From Corynebacterium lemuris (GTDB taxonomy: Bacteria; Actinomycetota; Actinomycetes; Mycobacteriales; Mycobacteriaceae), in assembly GCF_024919295.1 (NCBI RefSeq), contig NZ_JANWTC010000001.1:310001-374000 (forward strand): a stretch of 64,000 nt of DNA, given 5' to 3'. Both the position numbers and the translations under genes were made by a program. Below are positions 1 to 10,216 of the stretch, piece by piece; positions within the stretch are counted from its first letter, which is position 1, and each line of letters begins with the position of its first letter. The notes beneath the pieces are model-generated. The model was not told the DNA's origin and did not search any database. It saw nothing but the letters and a program-made list of their open reading frames with translations.

Positions 1-400
1 CCAGCAGCGGGCCGGCGCAGAAACCGGCGAAGCCGTAGACCATGCCCAACAGCAGGATCGGCACCGCCCCGGTACCGCGGACCCTCCCTGCGGACAGCCC
101 CGGAATCCGGAAACCGCCGCCCAGGCCAGTCCAGACACCCAGCGCGATGAGCAGCCAGCCTCCCACCAGGATCAGTGTGCTCCGGTGTCCGGCAAGCACC
201 GCCCCCAGCGTGCCCGCCCCGGCCCCGAGCGGCACCAGCACGATCAGCAGGCCGGTGAGGAAGACCAGGGTGCGGCCCAGCAGGGCATGCAGGGAGGAGA
301 AGGCGTAGGCGAAGAAGGCGGGCAACAGCAGCGCTGAACAGGGGCTGACCAGCGAGAGAATCCCCGCCACCAGCGCCCCGAAGAGTCCGACAGTGCTCAC
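1..400 (-). CDS. CcdA/DsbD-type membrane thiol transporter (partial)
   Basis: Only the N-terminal ~133 residues are in the window; the gene continues past the left edge. The translation starts at a GTG overlapping the stop of the DsbA-like gene by 4 bases (GTGA). It has several hydrophobic helices, beginning with a segment containing LVSPCSALLLPAF and later GMVYGFAGFCAGPLL. The paired Pro-Cys / Cys-containing helices are the signature of CcdA/DsbD proteins, which pass electrons across the membrane to periplasmic thiol proteins. Translational coupling to a DsbA-like protein supports a redox partnership. Family is fairly clear; the exact partner is inferred. Confidence 0.7.
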   Translation of the reverse strand, partial: MSTVGLFGALVAGILSLVSPCSALLLPAFFAYAFSSLHALLGRTLVFLTGLLIVLVPLGAGAGTLGAVLAGHRSTLILVGGWLLIALGVWTGLGGGFRIPGLSAGRVRGTGAVPILLLGMVYGFAGFCAGPLL

Positions 401-1242
401 CTGAGCTCCGGGACCTCCACGTCACCGCGGGCGACCTTGGCCAGCTCCTCGGTGATCAGCTCCTCGAAGACCTCGGTGGGCTGCGCCCCGGAGATGAACT
501 GCTCACCGATGAAGAAGCTGGGGGTGCCGTTCACCCCGATGCCCGCGCCGTAGTCCTTCGCGGCGGCAACGGCCTCGTCGAAGGTGCCGTCGGTGGCGTC
601 GGCACGGAAACGCTCCAGGTCGGGCACACCGGCCTGCTCCGCGAAACGGACGAAATCATCGGTGTCGTGCCCGGGATGGCCCTGGATACCGCGGGTGGCG
701 GTGTAGAGAGCGGTCTTGTACTCCCGGAACTTGCCCTGCGCCGCGGCGGCACGTCCGGCACGGGCGGCATCCTCCGCCGCCGGGCCGTTGACCGGCAGGT
801 CATTCCACTCCAGGCGGACCAGCCCGCGGTCCACGTAGTCGCTGAGCAGCAGCTTGCCGGTGGTGTTGGCGAAACGCGCGCAGAAGGGGCACTCGAAGTC
901 CGAGAACTCGGAGATGACCACCGGGGCATCGAGAGCCCCGACGGCGAAGGGGTCGGCCGGGTCGCGGCGGTGGACCTTGAGGATGTCCCCGGCGGAGGTG
1001 ATCTCCGAACCGGGGCCGGAGATGGTGGCGTCGAAACGCCCGTCCGGACCGGGAACGGGGCCTTCCGTGCGGGTGCCGGGGGTCACCTCCGCGAGCTCAG
1101 TCGCTGCCGCAGCAACCTCCGGGGCGGCGGTGGTGACCACGCTGCGCTGGCCGAGGAGATACCCCACGAGGAAGACGAGGACGAGGATGAAGGCGAGCAG
1201 GACCCACGCGAGCGTCGGCACGCGGAGACGCGGAGCAGTCAC
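397..1242 (-). CDS. Membrane-anchored DsbA-like thiol-disulfide oxidoreductase
   Basis: 281 residues. An N-terminal membrane anchor (about residues 10-32, LAWVLLAFILVLVFLVGYLL) is followed by an extracytoplasmic thioredoxin/DsbA fold with the active-site motif FECPFC near residue 115. The cis-proline loop is GTPSFFIG near residue 240. It should catalyse disulfide exchange in exported proteins outside the cytoplasmic membrane, as in the actinobacterial DsbA-like family. It overlaps the CcdA-like gene downstream and the DUF2304 gene upstream by 4 bases each, so all three are probably co-translated at the end of the rhamnose/glycosyltransferase operon. The substrates are unknown. Confidence 0.85.
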   Translation of the reverse strand: MTAPRLRVPTLAWVLLAFILVLVFLVGYLLGQRSVVTTAAPEVAAAATELAEVTPGTRTEGPVPGPDGRFDATISGPGSEITSAGDILKVHRRDPADPFAVGALDAPVVISEFSDFECPFCARFANTTGKLLLSDYVDRGLVRLEWNDLPVNGPAAEDAARAGRAAAAQGKFREYKTALYTATRGIQGHPGHDTDDFVRFAEQAGVPDLERFRADATDGTFDEAVAAAKDYGAGIGVNGTPSFFIGEQFISGAQPTEVFEELITEELAKVARGDVEVPELR

Positions 1243-1613
1243 TTGGTGGCGGTCTCCTCGTCGGCCACCTCATGGGCAGGCAGCACCGGGCTCTGCAGCG
1301 CCACGGCGCGCGCCAGGCGGGCATAGCGCAGCTCCTGCTCGCGGAAACGGATCCAGGTGGACATCGTGGTGAACAGGAAGGCGATCACTACGACGTAGAG
1401 CAGCAGGTCGGTGCCGCGGTCCACGCCCAGCCAGTTCGCCAGGACGGTGAGGTCATCCGGACGCAGGACCGCCCACACCGCGGCGATGATGAAGAGCACG
1501 AAGCCGAGCTTCACACCGGCCTTGGCACGCGCCTTGCGGCGGTTGGTCAGGAAGTAGAACGCCAGCACGAGGGTGGCGGCGAGCAGCAGCAGCTGCACCA
1601 GGGTTGCGATCAT
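1239..1613 (-). CDS. DUF2304 family membrane protein
   Basis: 124 residues from the ATG at 1613. There are three predicted helices: MIATLVQLLLLAATLVLAFY, a second around FVLFIIAAVWAVL, and a third around DLLLYVVVIAFLFTTM, then a charged cytoplasmic tail (RFREQELRYARLARAVAL). This is the DUF2304 layout. Such proteins are usually encoded beside polyprenyl-phosphate glycosyltransferases, as here: the GT2 gene ends 8 bases upstream. It probably assists that enzyme or the lipid-linked sugar, but this is inferred from neighbourhood. A longer in-frame extension to 1742 lies inside the GT2 gene and is rejected. Confidence 0.8.
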   Translation of the reverse strand: MIATLVQLLLLAATLVLAFYFLTNRRKARAKAGVKLGFVLFIIAAVWAVLRPDDLTVLANWLGVDRGTDLLLYVVVIAFLFTTMSTWIRFREQELRYARLARAVALQSPVLPAHEVADEETATK

Positions 1614-1621
1614 GTCGGGTT

Positions 1622-2320
1622 TCAGAGCCTCCTGGCCAGGATTCCGTCGGCGAGGATGTTCACGCCGTTGATGAGCGACTGGCCCTTGCTCATCGAGTAC
1701 TCGGTGTAGAGGATGTCCACCGGCTCCTCCGCCACACGCCACCCCTTGTCGTCGATCATGCCGACGATCTCGGAGGCGTGCGACATGCCGTTCATCCGGA
1801 TGTTCATCTCGTCCGCGACCTTCTTGTTGAAGACCCGCAGACCGTTGTGGGCATCCGAGAGCCCCAGCCTCCTGGTGGTGGGGGAGAGGAGCACCACGGT
1901 CTTCAGCACGACACGCTTGATCCAGGGCACCTGGTCGTCGGCGGCGCGGGGACGTCCGAAACGGGTGCCCACGATGATGTCCACCGGCTCGTTACGCAGG
2001 CGGTTGACCATGCGGATGACATCCTTGACCTGGTGCTGGCCGTCGGCGTCGAAGGTGACGAAGTACTTCGCGCCGGGCTGGCGGCGGGCGTACTCCACCC
2101 CGGTCTGGATCCCGGCGCCCTGGCCGAGGTTGACCGGGTGGTTGACCAGGTGGGCCCCGCCGGCGTGGATGCGTGCGGCGGAATCATCCGCCGAACCGTC
2201 ATTGACGGCGACGATGTTGGGGAAGGTCTTCCTGGCGTTCTCGATGACGTCCTGGATGACCGTTCCCTCGTTGTAACAGGGGATGATCAGCCAGGTGTCC
2301 CGGAAATCGGTGTTGTCCAT
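1622..2320 (-). CDS. GT2 glycosyltransferase, dolichol-phosphate-mannose-synthase-like
   Basis: 232 residues from ATG 2320 (an ATG 12 bases upstream is possible). It has the GT-A fold motifs of polyprenyl-phosphate sugar transferases: IIPCYNEG near the N-terminus, VNDGSADDS, and the metal-binding FDADGQH. Further on is a conserved DAHNGLRVF region. The family moves a sugar from a nucleotide donor to polyprenyl phosphate on the cytoplasmic face. The adjacent DUF2304 gene is a usual companion. A TAGCAT hexamer lies 10 bases before the start, so it may also be transcribed independently with a 3-base leader. The sugar is not evident. Confidence 0.82.
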   Translation of the reverse strand: MDNTDFRDTWLIIPCYNEGTVIQDVIENARKTFPNIVAVNDGSADDSAARIHAGGAHLVNHPVNLGQGAGIQTGVEYARRQPGAKYFVTFDADGQHQVKDVIRMVNRLRNEPVDIIVGTRFGRPRAADDQVPWIKRVVLKTVVLLSPTTRRLGLSDAHNGLRVFNKKVADEMNIRMNGMSHASEIVGMIDDKGWRVAEEPVDILYTEYSMSKGQSLINGVNILADGILARRL

Positions 2321-2349
2321 GATGGTCCACATGCTATCGCGAGAGCGGG

Positions 2350-3165
2350 TCAGCGGTGGAACAACCTGCCGTAGACGGCGGTGAGCAGCCCCGTGGGCAG
2401 CAGCCGGTAGGCGGTGCGGGCGGCGAGGTTGAACCAGGAGCGCGGGCGGGAGATCAGCCCGTAGGAGACCAGGTTGCGCTGCATCTGCCGCTCGGCGGCG
2501 AACATGCCTCTACCGGTACGGCGTTCGAACTGGGCGGGGGAGGTGCGGAAATACGTCAGCGGTTCCGGCAGGTTGTGGAAACGCGCCCCGGTGGACAGCA
2601 GCCGGGCGTAGAGGTCGTAGTCCTCCATGTGGTGGACATCGCGGTAGCCGCCGGCCTCCGCCACGGCCGACACGCGCATCATCACGGAGGGGTTGTTCAC
2701 CGGGGAGTTGATCCTCGCGTAGCGCGCGATCTCCTCGTTGGTCTCGGGGAGGGAGCGCACGGCGACGATCTCGGATGGTTCCACGTGGAACTCGGCCAGT
2801 GCGGTGCCCAGCACATCCGTGTCGGGGTGGGCCTGGAACCAGGCGAGCTGGGTGGCGAAGCGCTGCGGGTAGGCGATGTCGTCGGCGTCGAGACGCGCGA
2901 CCAGTTCCGTGGTGATCGCCGCCATCCCGGCCGCCGAGGCCCTGCCGGAGCCGACGTTGCGGGCCAGCACCACGGTGCGGGCCTGTTCATGCGTTGCAAC
3001 GAAACCGTCGATCACCGTCCGCAGCTCCGCACCCACGGGCCCGTCCTCCACGATGACGATCTCATCGGCGGGGCGGGTCTGGTCGGCCAGGGACTGCAGG
3101 GCCTGGGTGAGTTCGGTGGCGTCGATACGGTGGTAGACGGTCACCAGCGCGGTGAGGGTGGGCAT
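2350..3165 (-). CDS. GT2 family glycosyltransferase
   Basis: 271 residues. The N-terminal domain starts MPTLTALVTVYHRID and contains VEDGP and the DxD-type metal site LDADD near residue 100. A later HHMEDYDLYAR matches the ED motif that positions the acceptor base in GT2 enzymes. It lies 10 bases downstream of rmlA, so it is a candidate rhamnosyl- or other sugar transferase for the cell-wall linker or another rhamnose glycan. The specificity is inferred from context only. The start at 3165 is preferred because TAGGGT sits exactly 7 bases before it; the longer frame overlapping rmlA is rejected. Confidence 0.8.
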   Translation of the reverse strand: MPTLTALVTVYHRIDATELTQALQSLADQTRPADEIVIVEDGPVGAELRTVIDGFVATHEQARTVVLARNVGSGRASAAGMAAITTELVARLDADDIAYPQRFATQLAWFQAHPDTDVLGTALAEFHVEPSEIVAVRSLPETNEEIARYARINSPVNNPSVMMRVSAVAEAGGYRDVHHMEDYDLYARLLSTGARFHNLPEPLTYFRTSPAQFERRTGRGMFAAERQMQRNLVSYGLISRPRSWFNLAARTAYRLLPTGLLTAVYGRLFHR

Positions 3166-3172
3166 GCCCAGC

Positions 3173-3178
3173 ACCCTA
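3173..3178 (-). promoter_or_regulatory. Candidate leaderless -10 for the GT2 gene
   Basis: TAGGGT on the minus strand, seven bases before the ATG at 3165. It overlaps the rmlA stop codon. The spacing equals that at eleven other starts in the window, suggesting an internal leaderless promoter within the rhamnose operon. Confidence 0.4.
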
Positions 3179-4042
3179 CCGGTCGCGTGCGACATTGAGC
3201 AGGTACTCGCCGTAGCCGGATTTCAACAGCGGTTGTGCCAGCTCCTCCAGGGTGGCGGCGTCGATGAAACCCTGGTGGTAGGCGGCGACCTCGGGGGAAC
3301 CGATGACCTGACCGGTGCGCTTCTGGATCACCTCGACATAGGCCGCGGCCTCACTCATCGAGTCGAAGGTGCCGGTGTCCAGCCAGACGTCACCGCGCTG
3401 CAGACGCTGGACGTGCAGCTGCCCGAGCTTGAGGTAGGCCTCGTTGACGCTGGTGATCTCCAGCTCCCCGCGCACACTCGGCCGGATGGAACGGGCGATG
3501 TCAACGACCCGGTTGTCGTAGAAGTACAGGCCCACCACCGCATAATTCGACTTCGGCTGCGCCGGTTTCTCCTCGATGGACACCGCCCGGCCGTCGGCGT
3601 CGAAATCGACCACGCCGTAGCGCTCCGGGTCGGAGACCTCGTAGGCGAAGACGACACCACCCTGCGGGTTGCGGCACTCGGCCAGGGAGGTGGAGAACTG
3701 GTGGCCCTCGAAGATGTTGTCACCGAGCACCAGCGCCACATCATCGTCGCCGATGAACTCCTCACCGATGAGGAAGGCCTGGGCCAGCCCGTCGGGGGAG
3801 GGCTGCTCGGCGTAGTCGATCATCAGCCCCCACTGGGAGCCGTCACCCAGCAGCCGCTCAAAAGCATCGGCGTCCTCCGGGGTGGTGATCACGAGGATCT
3901 CCCGGATACCCGCCTGGATCAGCGTGGACAGCGGGTAGTAGATCATCGGCTTGTCGTAGATCGGCATCAGCTGCTTGCTGATGCCCTTCGTGATCGGAAA
4001 CAGCCTGGTCCCCGATCCGCCGGCGAGAATGATGCCTTTCAT
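3176..4042 (-). CDS. rmlA: Glucose-1-phosphate thymidylyltransferase
   Basis: 288 residues, the usual RmlA length. It makes dTDP-glucose from dTTP and glucose-1-phosphate, the first step of dTDP-L-rhamnose synthesis. The N-terminal nucleotide-binding signature [13 protein letters not shown] is intact, followed by [19 protein letters not shown] and the LGDNIFEG metal-site region. Its ATG overlaps the rmlCD stop by 4 bases, so it is co-translated with the upstream rmlB-rmlCD genes. The product supplies rhamnose for the linker between arabinogalactan and peptidoglycan, which is essential in this bacterial group. Confidence 0.95.
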   Translation of the reverse strand: MKGIILAGGSGTRLFPITKGISKQLMPIYDKPMIYYPLSTLIQAGIREILVITTPEDADAFERLLGDGSQWGLMIDYAEQPSPDGLAQAFLIGEEFIGDDDVALVLGDNIFEGHQFSTSLAECRNPQGGVVFAYEVSDPERYGVVDFDADGRAVSIEEKPAQPKSNYAVVGLYFYDNRVVDIARSIRPSVRGELEITSVNEAYLKLGQLHVQRLQRGDVWLDTGTFDSMSEAAAYVEVIQKRTGQVIGSPEVAAYHQGFIDAATLEELAQPLLKSGYGEYLLNVARDR

Positions 4043-5372
4043 AACGCGTACAGTGCCAGCCCGACGCGCCAGTTCTGCGGCACGAAACCGGTTGCCTCGA
4101 TCTTCGCCGTGCTCATCGTGCTTCTCGACGGCCGCGGGGCATGCTCCTTCCCCGCGAAGTACTGCTCGCTGCTCACCGGCTGCACCATGTCCGGATCCTG
4201 CTGCCGGCCGGTGTAGACGGCCATGGCGAGTTCATCGAAACCGACCTCGTCGCCGGCGCCGGTGAGGTGGTAGATCCCGTACTCCGGTTCCGCCTTGAGC
4301 AGATGCGCGATGCCGCGGGCGATCTCGTCGGCGAAGGTGGGCCGGCCCTTCTGGTCGTGCACCACCTGCGGCCGGACACCCCGCTGCGCCAGCTCCCGCA
4401 TGGTGTCCACGAAGTTCTTCCCCGCACCCACGACCCAGCTGGTGCGCACGATGTAGTGGCGCGGCGCGGTCGCGGCCGCCACCTCACCCGCGGCCTTCGA
4501 GGCGCCGTACACGCTCAGGGGGCTGACCGGATCCGTCTCCTCGTAGGGGCGGTCGGATTCCCCGTCGAAAACGTAGTCCGTGGACAGCTGCACCAGCGTG
4601 AGATTGTTCTCCGCCGCAATGCGCGCCAGCTGCGCCGGCCCCCGCGCGTTCACGGCCCAGGCCGCGGCGCGGTCGGATTCCGCTGCATCGACAGCGGTGT
4701 AGGCGGCACAGTTGATGATCGCGGAGTACTGCCGCCAGTTGCGCGCCGGGGGAGCAGTGACATCGAAATCCGCCCGACCCACGAACTCGGCCTCCGGCAA
4801 CACCTTGCGCAGGGCCTTTCCCACCTGGCCGTCCGCCCCGGTGACGAGGACGCGGCGTGGGGGGACGGGCGGGGCGTCGAGAAGCAGTGCCTCGTCTTTG
4901 GCGGAGACATTCGTCGGCTCCAGCGGCCAGTCGATGAGCCGGTAGGAGACGTTGACATAGGCGGCGTCCGGAGACCAGTGGTCATTGACCAGGTACAGGT
5001 AGCTCGTGTCATCCTCGAGCGTCTGGTAGCCGTTGGCCAGCCCGCGCGGCACGAACACCGCCGTGTCGGGGCCGACCTCCACGGTGACGGTCTCACCGAA
5101 GGTGGGTGAGCCCTCCCGCAGATCGCACCAGCCGCCCTGGATCCGCCCCGTGCCCACCGTGATGAGCTTGTCCCACGGCTCGGCGTGCAGGCCGCGCGTC
5201 GTCCCCGCCTCGTTGTTGTGTGCGACATTCGCCTGCACCGGCCGGAAGTCCGGCAGGCCGGCTGCGACCATCTTCTCCCGCTGCCAGGATTCCTTGAACC
5301 AGCCCCGGTGGTCGCTGTGGACGTCCAGACGCAGGACCAGCAGGCCCACAATGTCGGTCTTCTCGATGTGCA

Positions 5373-5373
<1 letters not shown>
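4039..5373 (-). CDS. rmlCD: Fused dTDP-4-dehydrorhamnose 3,5-epimerase / reductase
   Basis: 444 residues with two enzymes in one chain, the arrangement known from Corynebacterium. Residues ~1-180 are an RmlC cupin ([12 protein letters not shown], the [10 protein letters not shown] catalytic-His region, [12 protein letters not shown]). From ~190 an RmlD short-chain-dehydrogenase domain follows, with [15 protein letters not shown], the Tyr/Lys pair in [11 protein letters not shown], and TDYVFDGE. It converts dTDP-4-keto-6-deoxyglucose to dTDP-L-rhamnose. The ATG at 5373 shares one base with the rmlB stop (TAATG), so the longer upstream frame is rejected. Confidence 0.95.
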
Positions 5374-6390
<1,017 letters not shown>

Positions 6391-6438
6391 TCCGTGCGCC
6401 GGGAACCTCCGCGCCTGTGGGCGGGTCCAACAGTGGTG

Positions 6439-7482
6439 ATGCTTACTCCACTGTCTGAACTCACCGCCCGTTACGCCGCCCAGCACAAAGTGCTTCTCGA
6501 CGACCCCCGCCTCCTCCCCGCCATCCTGCAGAACCACGTACTCGCCTCACCCGGTCATGTCGTGCCGGTGTCAGCTCTCCGCGCCGAGGCCCTGGCCCGC
6601 CACGACGCCCGGTACCATCCACGCGGCATCGCCTACCGGGTGGAGCCGGTACCGCGGGCACTCGCCCACCACCGGGAACGCCCCGGATCCCTCATTGCTG
6701 AGTGGTCTGCCCTGGCGGTGTTGGGACTCGATGAATTCTCCTCCGGGGCTGACACGACAGTCCTGTGCACCTCCGACCGGAAGCTGGCCGTGGACGCCCT
6801 GAAGCCCACCCTGCGGCGCCGCAAGAAACACCACCGTGCTGAGATCCTCCAGGTGGGTGGGATCACCCTTGCAGCCACAGACCATATGCAGACCCTGGCT
6901 GCCTGCCTGCGGTCGCTGAAGAACAGGGAACATGCCTGGGACATCCTGGCCGATCTGGAGCGGGAATCAGCCACCGTCATGTCCGTGCAGCTCATCGATC
7001 GTTTCTGTCACCGCTTCGAATACGGTCTCGATGAGGTTCGGGCAGGGCTGACCGGCCTCTACTGTTCCCGGGATCTGGGGAAACTACTGGCACTGAGCTG
7101 CCCAGCGGCCGAATCCCGGCCCGAAACTATCCTCCGCCTGCTTGTCGGGGAAGCCGTCGCCGACCTCGCCTGGACGAATTTCGCCTCCCAGGTGCCCGTC
7201 TACACCGACGGAACGGTTGGCACACCGGGTGAGCGTCGTCGTGACAGGACCCTGCTCACCGTCTTCGATTATGCGGATCCCCGGTTGAAGGTCGGGCTCA
7301 TGTACGACGGGGAACACCACCTGCAGCGCAGCCAGCGGGATAAGGATGCCGAGATCACTGCAGACCTGGTGGCCTTGGGCTGGACCACGCTGCGGACCTC
7401 GGCAGGGATGCTCCGGCGCACCGCCGACACGAAACGACGGGTGCGTGAGGCTGTCCTGGGGGCTGCGGAGAAGCTGAAATAG
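6439..7482 (+). CDS. DUF559-type nuclease-fold protein
   Basis: 347 residues from ATG 6439; an in-frame ATG at 6373 would overlap the rmlB start and is less likely. The C-terminal ~100 residues carry VGLMYDGEHHLQRSQRDKD followed by TADLVALGWTTLR. This matches the YDG(E/D)xH...R...D...LGW pattern of actinobacterial DUF559 proteins, which have a Vsr/PD-(D/E)XK-like endonuclease fold. The N-terminal ~240 residues include a possible AbiEi-like regulatory region but no motif I can name. It stands alone, divergent from rmlB, and ends at a clear terminator. Role unknown. Confidence 0.6.
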   Translation: MLTPLSELTARYAAQHKVLLDDPRLLPAILQNHVLASPGHVVPVSALRAEALARHDARYHPRGIAYRVEPVPRALAHHRERPGSLIAEWSALAVLGLDEFSSGADTTVLCTSDRKLAVDALKPTLRRRKKHHRAEILQVGGITLAATDHMQTLAACLRSLKNREHAWDILADLERESATVMSVQLIDRFCHRFEYGLDEVRAGLTGLYCSRDLGKLLALSCPAAESRPETILRLLVGEAVADLAWTNFASQVPVYTDGTVGTPGERRRDRTLLTVFDYADPRLKVGLMYDGEHHLQRSQRDKDAEITADLVALGWTTLRTSAGMLRRTADTKRRVREAVLGAAEKLK

Positions 7483-7501
7483 GTGATGTGTCATGTCGGA
7501 T

Positions 7502-7539
7502 AATACGGGTGCGGGGAAATGCGAGCACCTGTATTTTTT
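7502..7539 (+). terminator. Rho-independent terminator of the DUF559-type gene
   Basis: An 11-bp stem (AATACGGGTGC at 7502-7512 with GCACCTGTATT at 7525-7535, one G-U pair) is followed by a run of T to 7539. Confidence 0.8.
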
Positions 7540-7583
7540 CCGGCGAGGCCCTACCTGGGCCTATAAGAATACGTGCATACGTA

Positions 7584-8822
7584 CTATGTGACATTTTCCG
7601 GGGCAGTTTTTTCAGCCCCAGACCCAGCCCCAGCAGCCCGGCGCAGCGCCAGCACGTGCACCAGCCCCCCGACCGCCGGGCCGATGACCAGGGCGGTGCA
7701 CACCCCGGCCTCCAGGGACAGCGGTGCCAGCCACAGCACGCCGAAAGCCACCACCGATGCGGCCACCCAGCCCAGGACATACGCCCGGTGCAGTTCCGAT
7801 GCCAGGGCGGCGGCGCCGGTGACCATGAGGGAACCCGTGCAGGCGGAGGCGAAGGTCAGTGCGGCGAGGATCAGGCCCGGTACCCACAGGTCATCCCTGA
7901 AGAAGGTGTCCAGGATCCAGGGGCCGATGAGCCAGGCCGCGCCCGCGCCGATGACACCGAGGCCGAGCACCGCACCGATCGGCGCCACCAGGGCCGTGTA
8001 CAGGCGCGAGCGCTGCTCCACGAAGCGGACGATGAGTGCGGACTGGAAGCGCTGCAGCGGCACCAGGATGGGGGCGCGGGTGAGGGTGACGGCGTTGATG
8101 ATGCCGGCCACCGTCACCACGGTCCCGGCATCCGGGGCCGAGGTGGACTGCACGAAGACGGGGAAACCGGTGATCAGGGCGGCGGAGGCGCCGGTGGCGA
8201 ACATCGCGGAGATGACGCGGCGGGTGAGGACGGGGTGGGGGACGTCGACAAGCGAGCGCACCGAACCCCCGGCCACCAGAATGACCACCCAGCTCAGGGC
8301 GCCGATGACGGTGATGATGAGGAAGGCGGTCATGCCCCAGCCGAACCACCAGGCCACCAGCGCGAGCAGGAGGCGCACACCGGAGTCGAGGGCGACGAGG
8401 CCGGCGTAGCGGCGCCACAGTCCCATGCCGGAGAGCACACCGGAGAGCACCGCCTGGAAGGCGTAGGTGAGCAGGCCGAAGGCCAGGAAGGCGGTGGCTG
8501 TGCCGGTGGGGGCGTGGCCGCGGAGGAGGACGGGCATCCAGAAGAAACCGACGACCAGCGCCACCACCAGCACCGTGCCACCGATGACGGCGGCCAGCCG
8601 CCAGGGGTGCCCGGTGCCGGAACGGCCGGTGTCACGTGCTCCGGCCACCCCACGGGTGGTTTCCTGCATGATGCCGTCGAGGAAACCGGTCGCGGCGAAG
8701 AACAGTCCCCAGTAGGCCTGGAAGGCAGCGAATTCGGAGGTGGGGAGTGCCCAGGAGGCGACGTAGATGACGACGAAGCCGGACAGGGCCGCGAAGACGG
8801 TCGCCAGGCTCAGGGCTCTCAC
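7584..8822 (-). CDS. Polytopic membrane protein, oligosaccharide-flippase-like
   Basis: 412 residues from the GTG at 8822, whose first bases overlap the peptidase stop codon (GTGA). About 12 hydrophobic helices span the chain (for example FAALSGFVVIYVASWALP, LAAVIGGTVLVVALVVGFFW, VLGWVAASVVAFGVLWL). The layout and the helix-1 pattern resemble polysaccharide-biosynthesis/Wzx-like MOP-superfamily transporters. No catalytic motif is visible, so transport or flipping of a lipid-linked glycan is inferred. It is translationally coupled to the M1 peptidase gene. A frame extending to 8867 overlaps that gene and is rejected. Confidence 0.6.
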   Translation of the reverse strand: MRALSLATVFAALSGFVVIYVASWALPTSEFAAFQAYWGLFFAATGFLDGIMQETTRGVAGARDTGRSGTGHPWRLAAVIGGTVLVVALVVGFFWMPVLLRGHAPTGTATAFLAFGLLTYAFQAVLSGVLSGMGLWRRYAGLVALDSGVRLLLALVAWWFGWGMTAFLIITVIGALSWVVILVAGGSVRSLVDVPHPVLTRRVISAMFATGASAALITGFPVFVQSTSAPDAGTVVTVAGIINAVTLTRAPILVPLQRFQSALIVRFVEQRSRLYTALVAPIGAVLGLGVIGAGAAWLIGPWILDTFFRDDLWVPGLILAALTFASACTGSLMVTGAAALASELHRAYVLGWVAASVVAFGVLWLAPLSLEAGVCTALVIGPAVGGLVHVLALRRAAGAGSGAEKTAPENVT

Positions 8823-10192
8823 TGCGGGAACTCCGGCAGGGGACGTTCGTTGAGCCAGGCCCGCCACAGGTCCTTGACCTGCTGTTCCGGGATACCCAGC
8901 TCGGTGGCCTCGGCGAGGACCTCGCGCTTGAGGTCGACGGGTTCGACGACGGAGTGGGCGCCGGCGGCGACGTAGCGGCGGAGCATGCGGAAGAAGGGGG
9001 CGTCGCCAAGCAGGACCCGCAGGGCGTGGATGGTCAGTGCACCGCGTTTGTACACGCGGTCATCGAACATGTCGCGCGTGCCGGGGTTGCACAGCAGAAG
9101 ATCCTGGGGCTTGGCGGCGAGTTCGTCGTAGTGTCTGCGCGCGGAGACGGCGGCCGGGCGGCCCGCGGAGTGCTCGAACCAGAGCCATTCGGCGTAGCAG
9201 GCGAAACCCTCGTTGAGCCAGATGTCGTTCCACTGGGCCAGACCCAGAGAGTTGCCGAACCACTGGTGGGACAGTTCATGGGCGATGAGGCGTTCCCAGG
9301 CGTGGTCACCCTTGATGTGGTTGGCGCCGAAGATGGACAGCCCCTGGGCCTCAAGTGGGATCTCCAGCTCATCCTCGGTGACCACGACCGAATAGGAGTT
9401 GAAGGGGTAGGGACCGAAGAGTTCGGTGAAAAGCTCCAGCATGCGGGCCTGGTCGGCGAATTCCGCTCGGGCGGAGTCCTTGAGCAGCGGCGGCACCCAG
9501 GCCCGGACGGGCACCTGCGCGCCGGGCTGGGAGAGCAGCAGCTGGTGGTATTCGCCGATCTGGACGGTGGCCAGGTAGGTGGCCATGGGGCTGCCCACCC
9601 GGTAGTGCCACGTGGTGGTGGAGCCGCCGGTCTTCTTGGACAGCAGGGTGCCGTTGATGGCGACGACGTAGGGGTTGTCGGTGGTGACGATGATCTCGTA
9701 ACGCGCCTTCTCGTCGGGTGTGTCATCGCAGGGGAACCAGCTGGGGGCGCCGTTGGGCTGGGAGGCGACGAGGGCACCGTTTTCCAGTTCCTCCCAGCCG
9801 ATCTCGCCCCAGGGGGAACGGATCGGGGTGGGATTGCCGGTGTAGCGGATGACCAGGGAGAACTCCGAGTCGACGGGGATCTCCTGCGCGAAGGTGAGGT
9901 GCAGTTTGCCCCGTGCCTGGCGGAAGCGGGAGACGCGTACCGTCTGCCCGGCGGTGCCCTGTGCGGTGATGCGGGTGGCGCGCAGGTGTGGCGACAGGTC
10001 GAGCGTCATGGAGCGCAGGGGCTGCCAGTTGTCCAGCTGCAGCGTCGCGATGCCGTTGAGGTGGTTCGGCCCCACCCGGTAGGTGAGGTCCAGGTGGTAG
10101 GAGCGGACGTGGAAACCGAGGTTGAAGTCGATTCCGGTGTATTCGTCACGCGTTCCGGGGACGGGGGTGGAGCGCAGCCTTCGCATGGTCAT
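8819..10192 (-). CDS. M1 family zinc aminopeptidase
   Basis: 457 residues from ATG 10192 (a GTG at 10216, directly after the S9 peptidase stop, is an alternative). The zinc-binding HEXXH site is in LIAHELSHQWFGNSLG, with the third ligand Glu in DIWLNEGFACYAEWLW 18 residues later. The exopeptidase GxMEN-like motif is replaced by AQGLSIFGAN. The N-terminal beta-sheet domain (RSYHLDLTYRV) is typical of M1 enzymes. The chain is short for the family, lacking the large helical C-terminal domain. No signal peptide is seen, so it is probably cytoplasmic. TAACAT lies 10 bases before the ATG. Confidence 0.85.
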   Translation of the reverse strand: MTMRRLRSTPVPGTRDEYTGIDFNLGFHVRSYHLDLTYRVGPNHLNGIATLQLDNWQPLRSMTLDLSPHLRATRITAQGTAGQTVRVSRFRQARGKLHLTFAQEIPVDSEFSLVIRYTGNPTPIRSPWGEIGWEELENGALVASQPNGAPSWFPCDDTPDEKARYEIIVTTDNPYVVAINGTLLSKKTGGSTTTWHYRVGSPMATYLATVQIGEYHQLLLSQPGAQVPVRAWVPPLLKDSARAEFADQARMLELFTELFGPYPFNSYSVVVTEDELEIPLEAQGLSIFGANHIKGDHAWERLIAHELSHQWFGNSLGLAQWNDIWLNEGFACYAEWLWFEHSAGRPAAVSARRHYDELAAKPQDLLLCNPGTRDMFDDRVYKRGALTIHALRVLLGDAPFFRMLRRYVAAGAHSVVEPVDLKREVLAEATELGIPEQQVKDLWRAWLNERPLPEFPQ

Positions 10193-10216
10193 GATTGACC
10201 AGATGTTACCGAGCAC

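Noticed and set aside
42..308. Plus-strand open frame opposite the CcdA-like gene
   Set aside because: It is a Pro/Ser/Arg-rich shadow of the membrane protein read on the minus strand, whose hydrophobic helices and start overlap are convincing.
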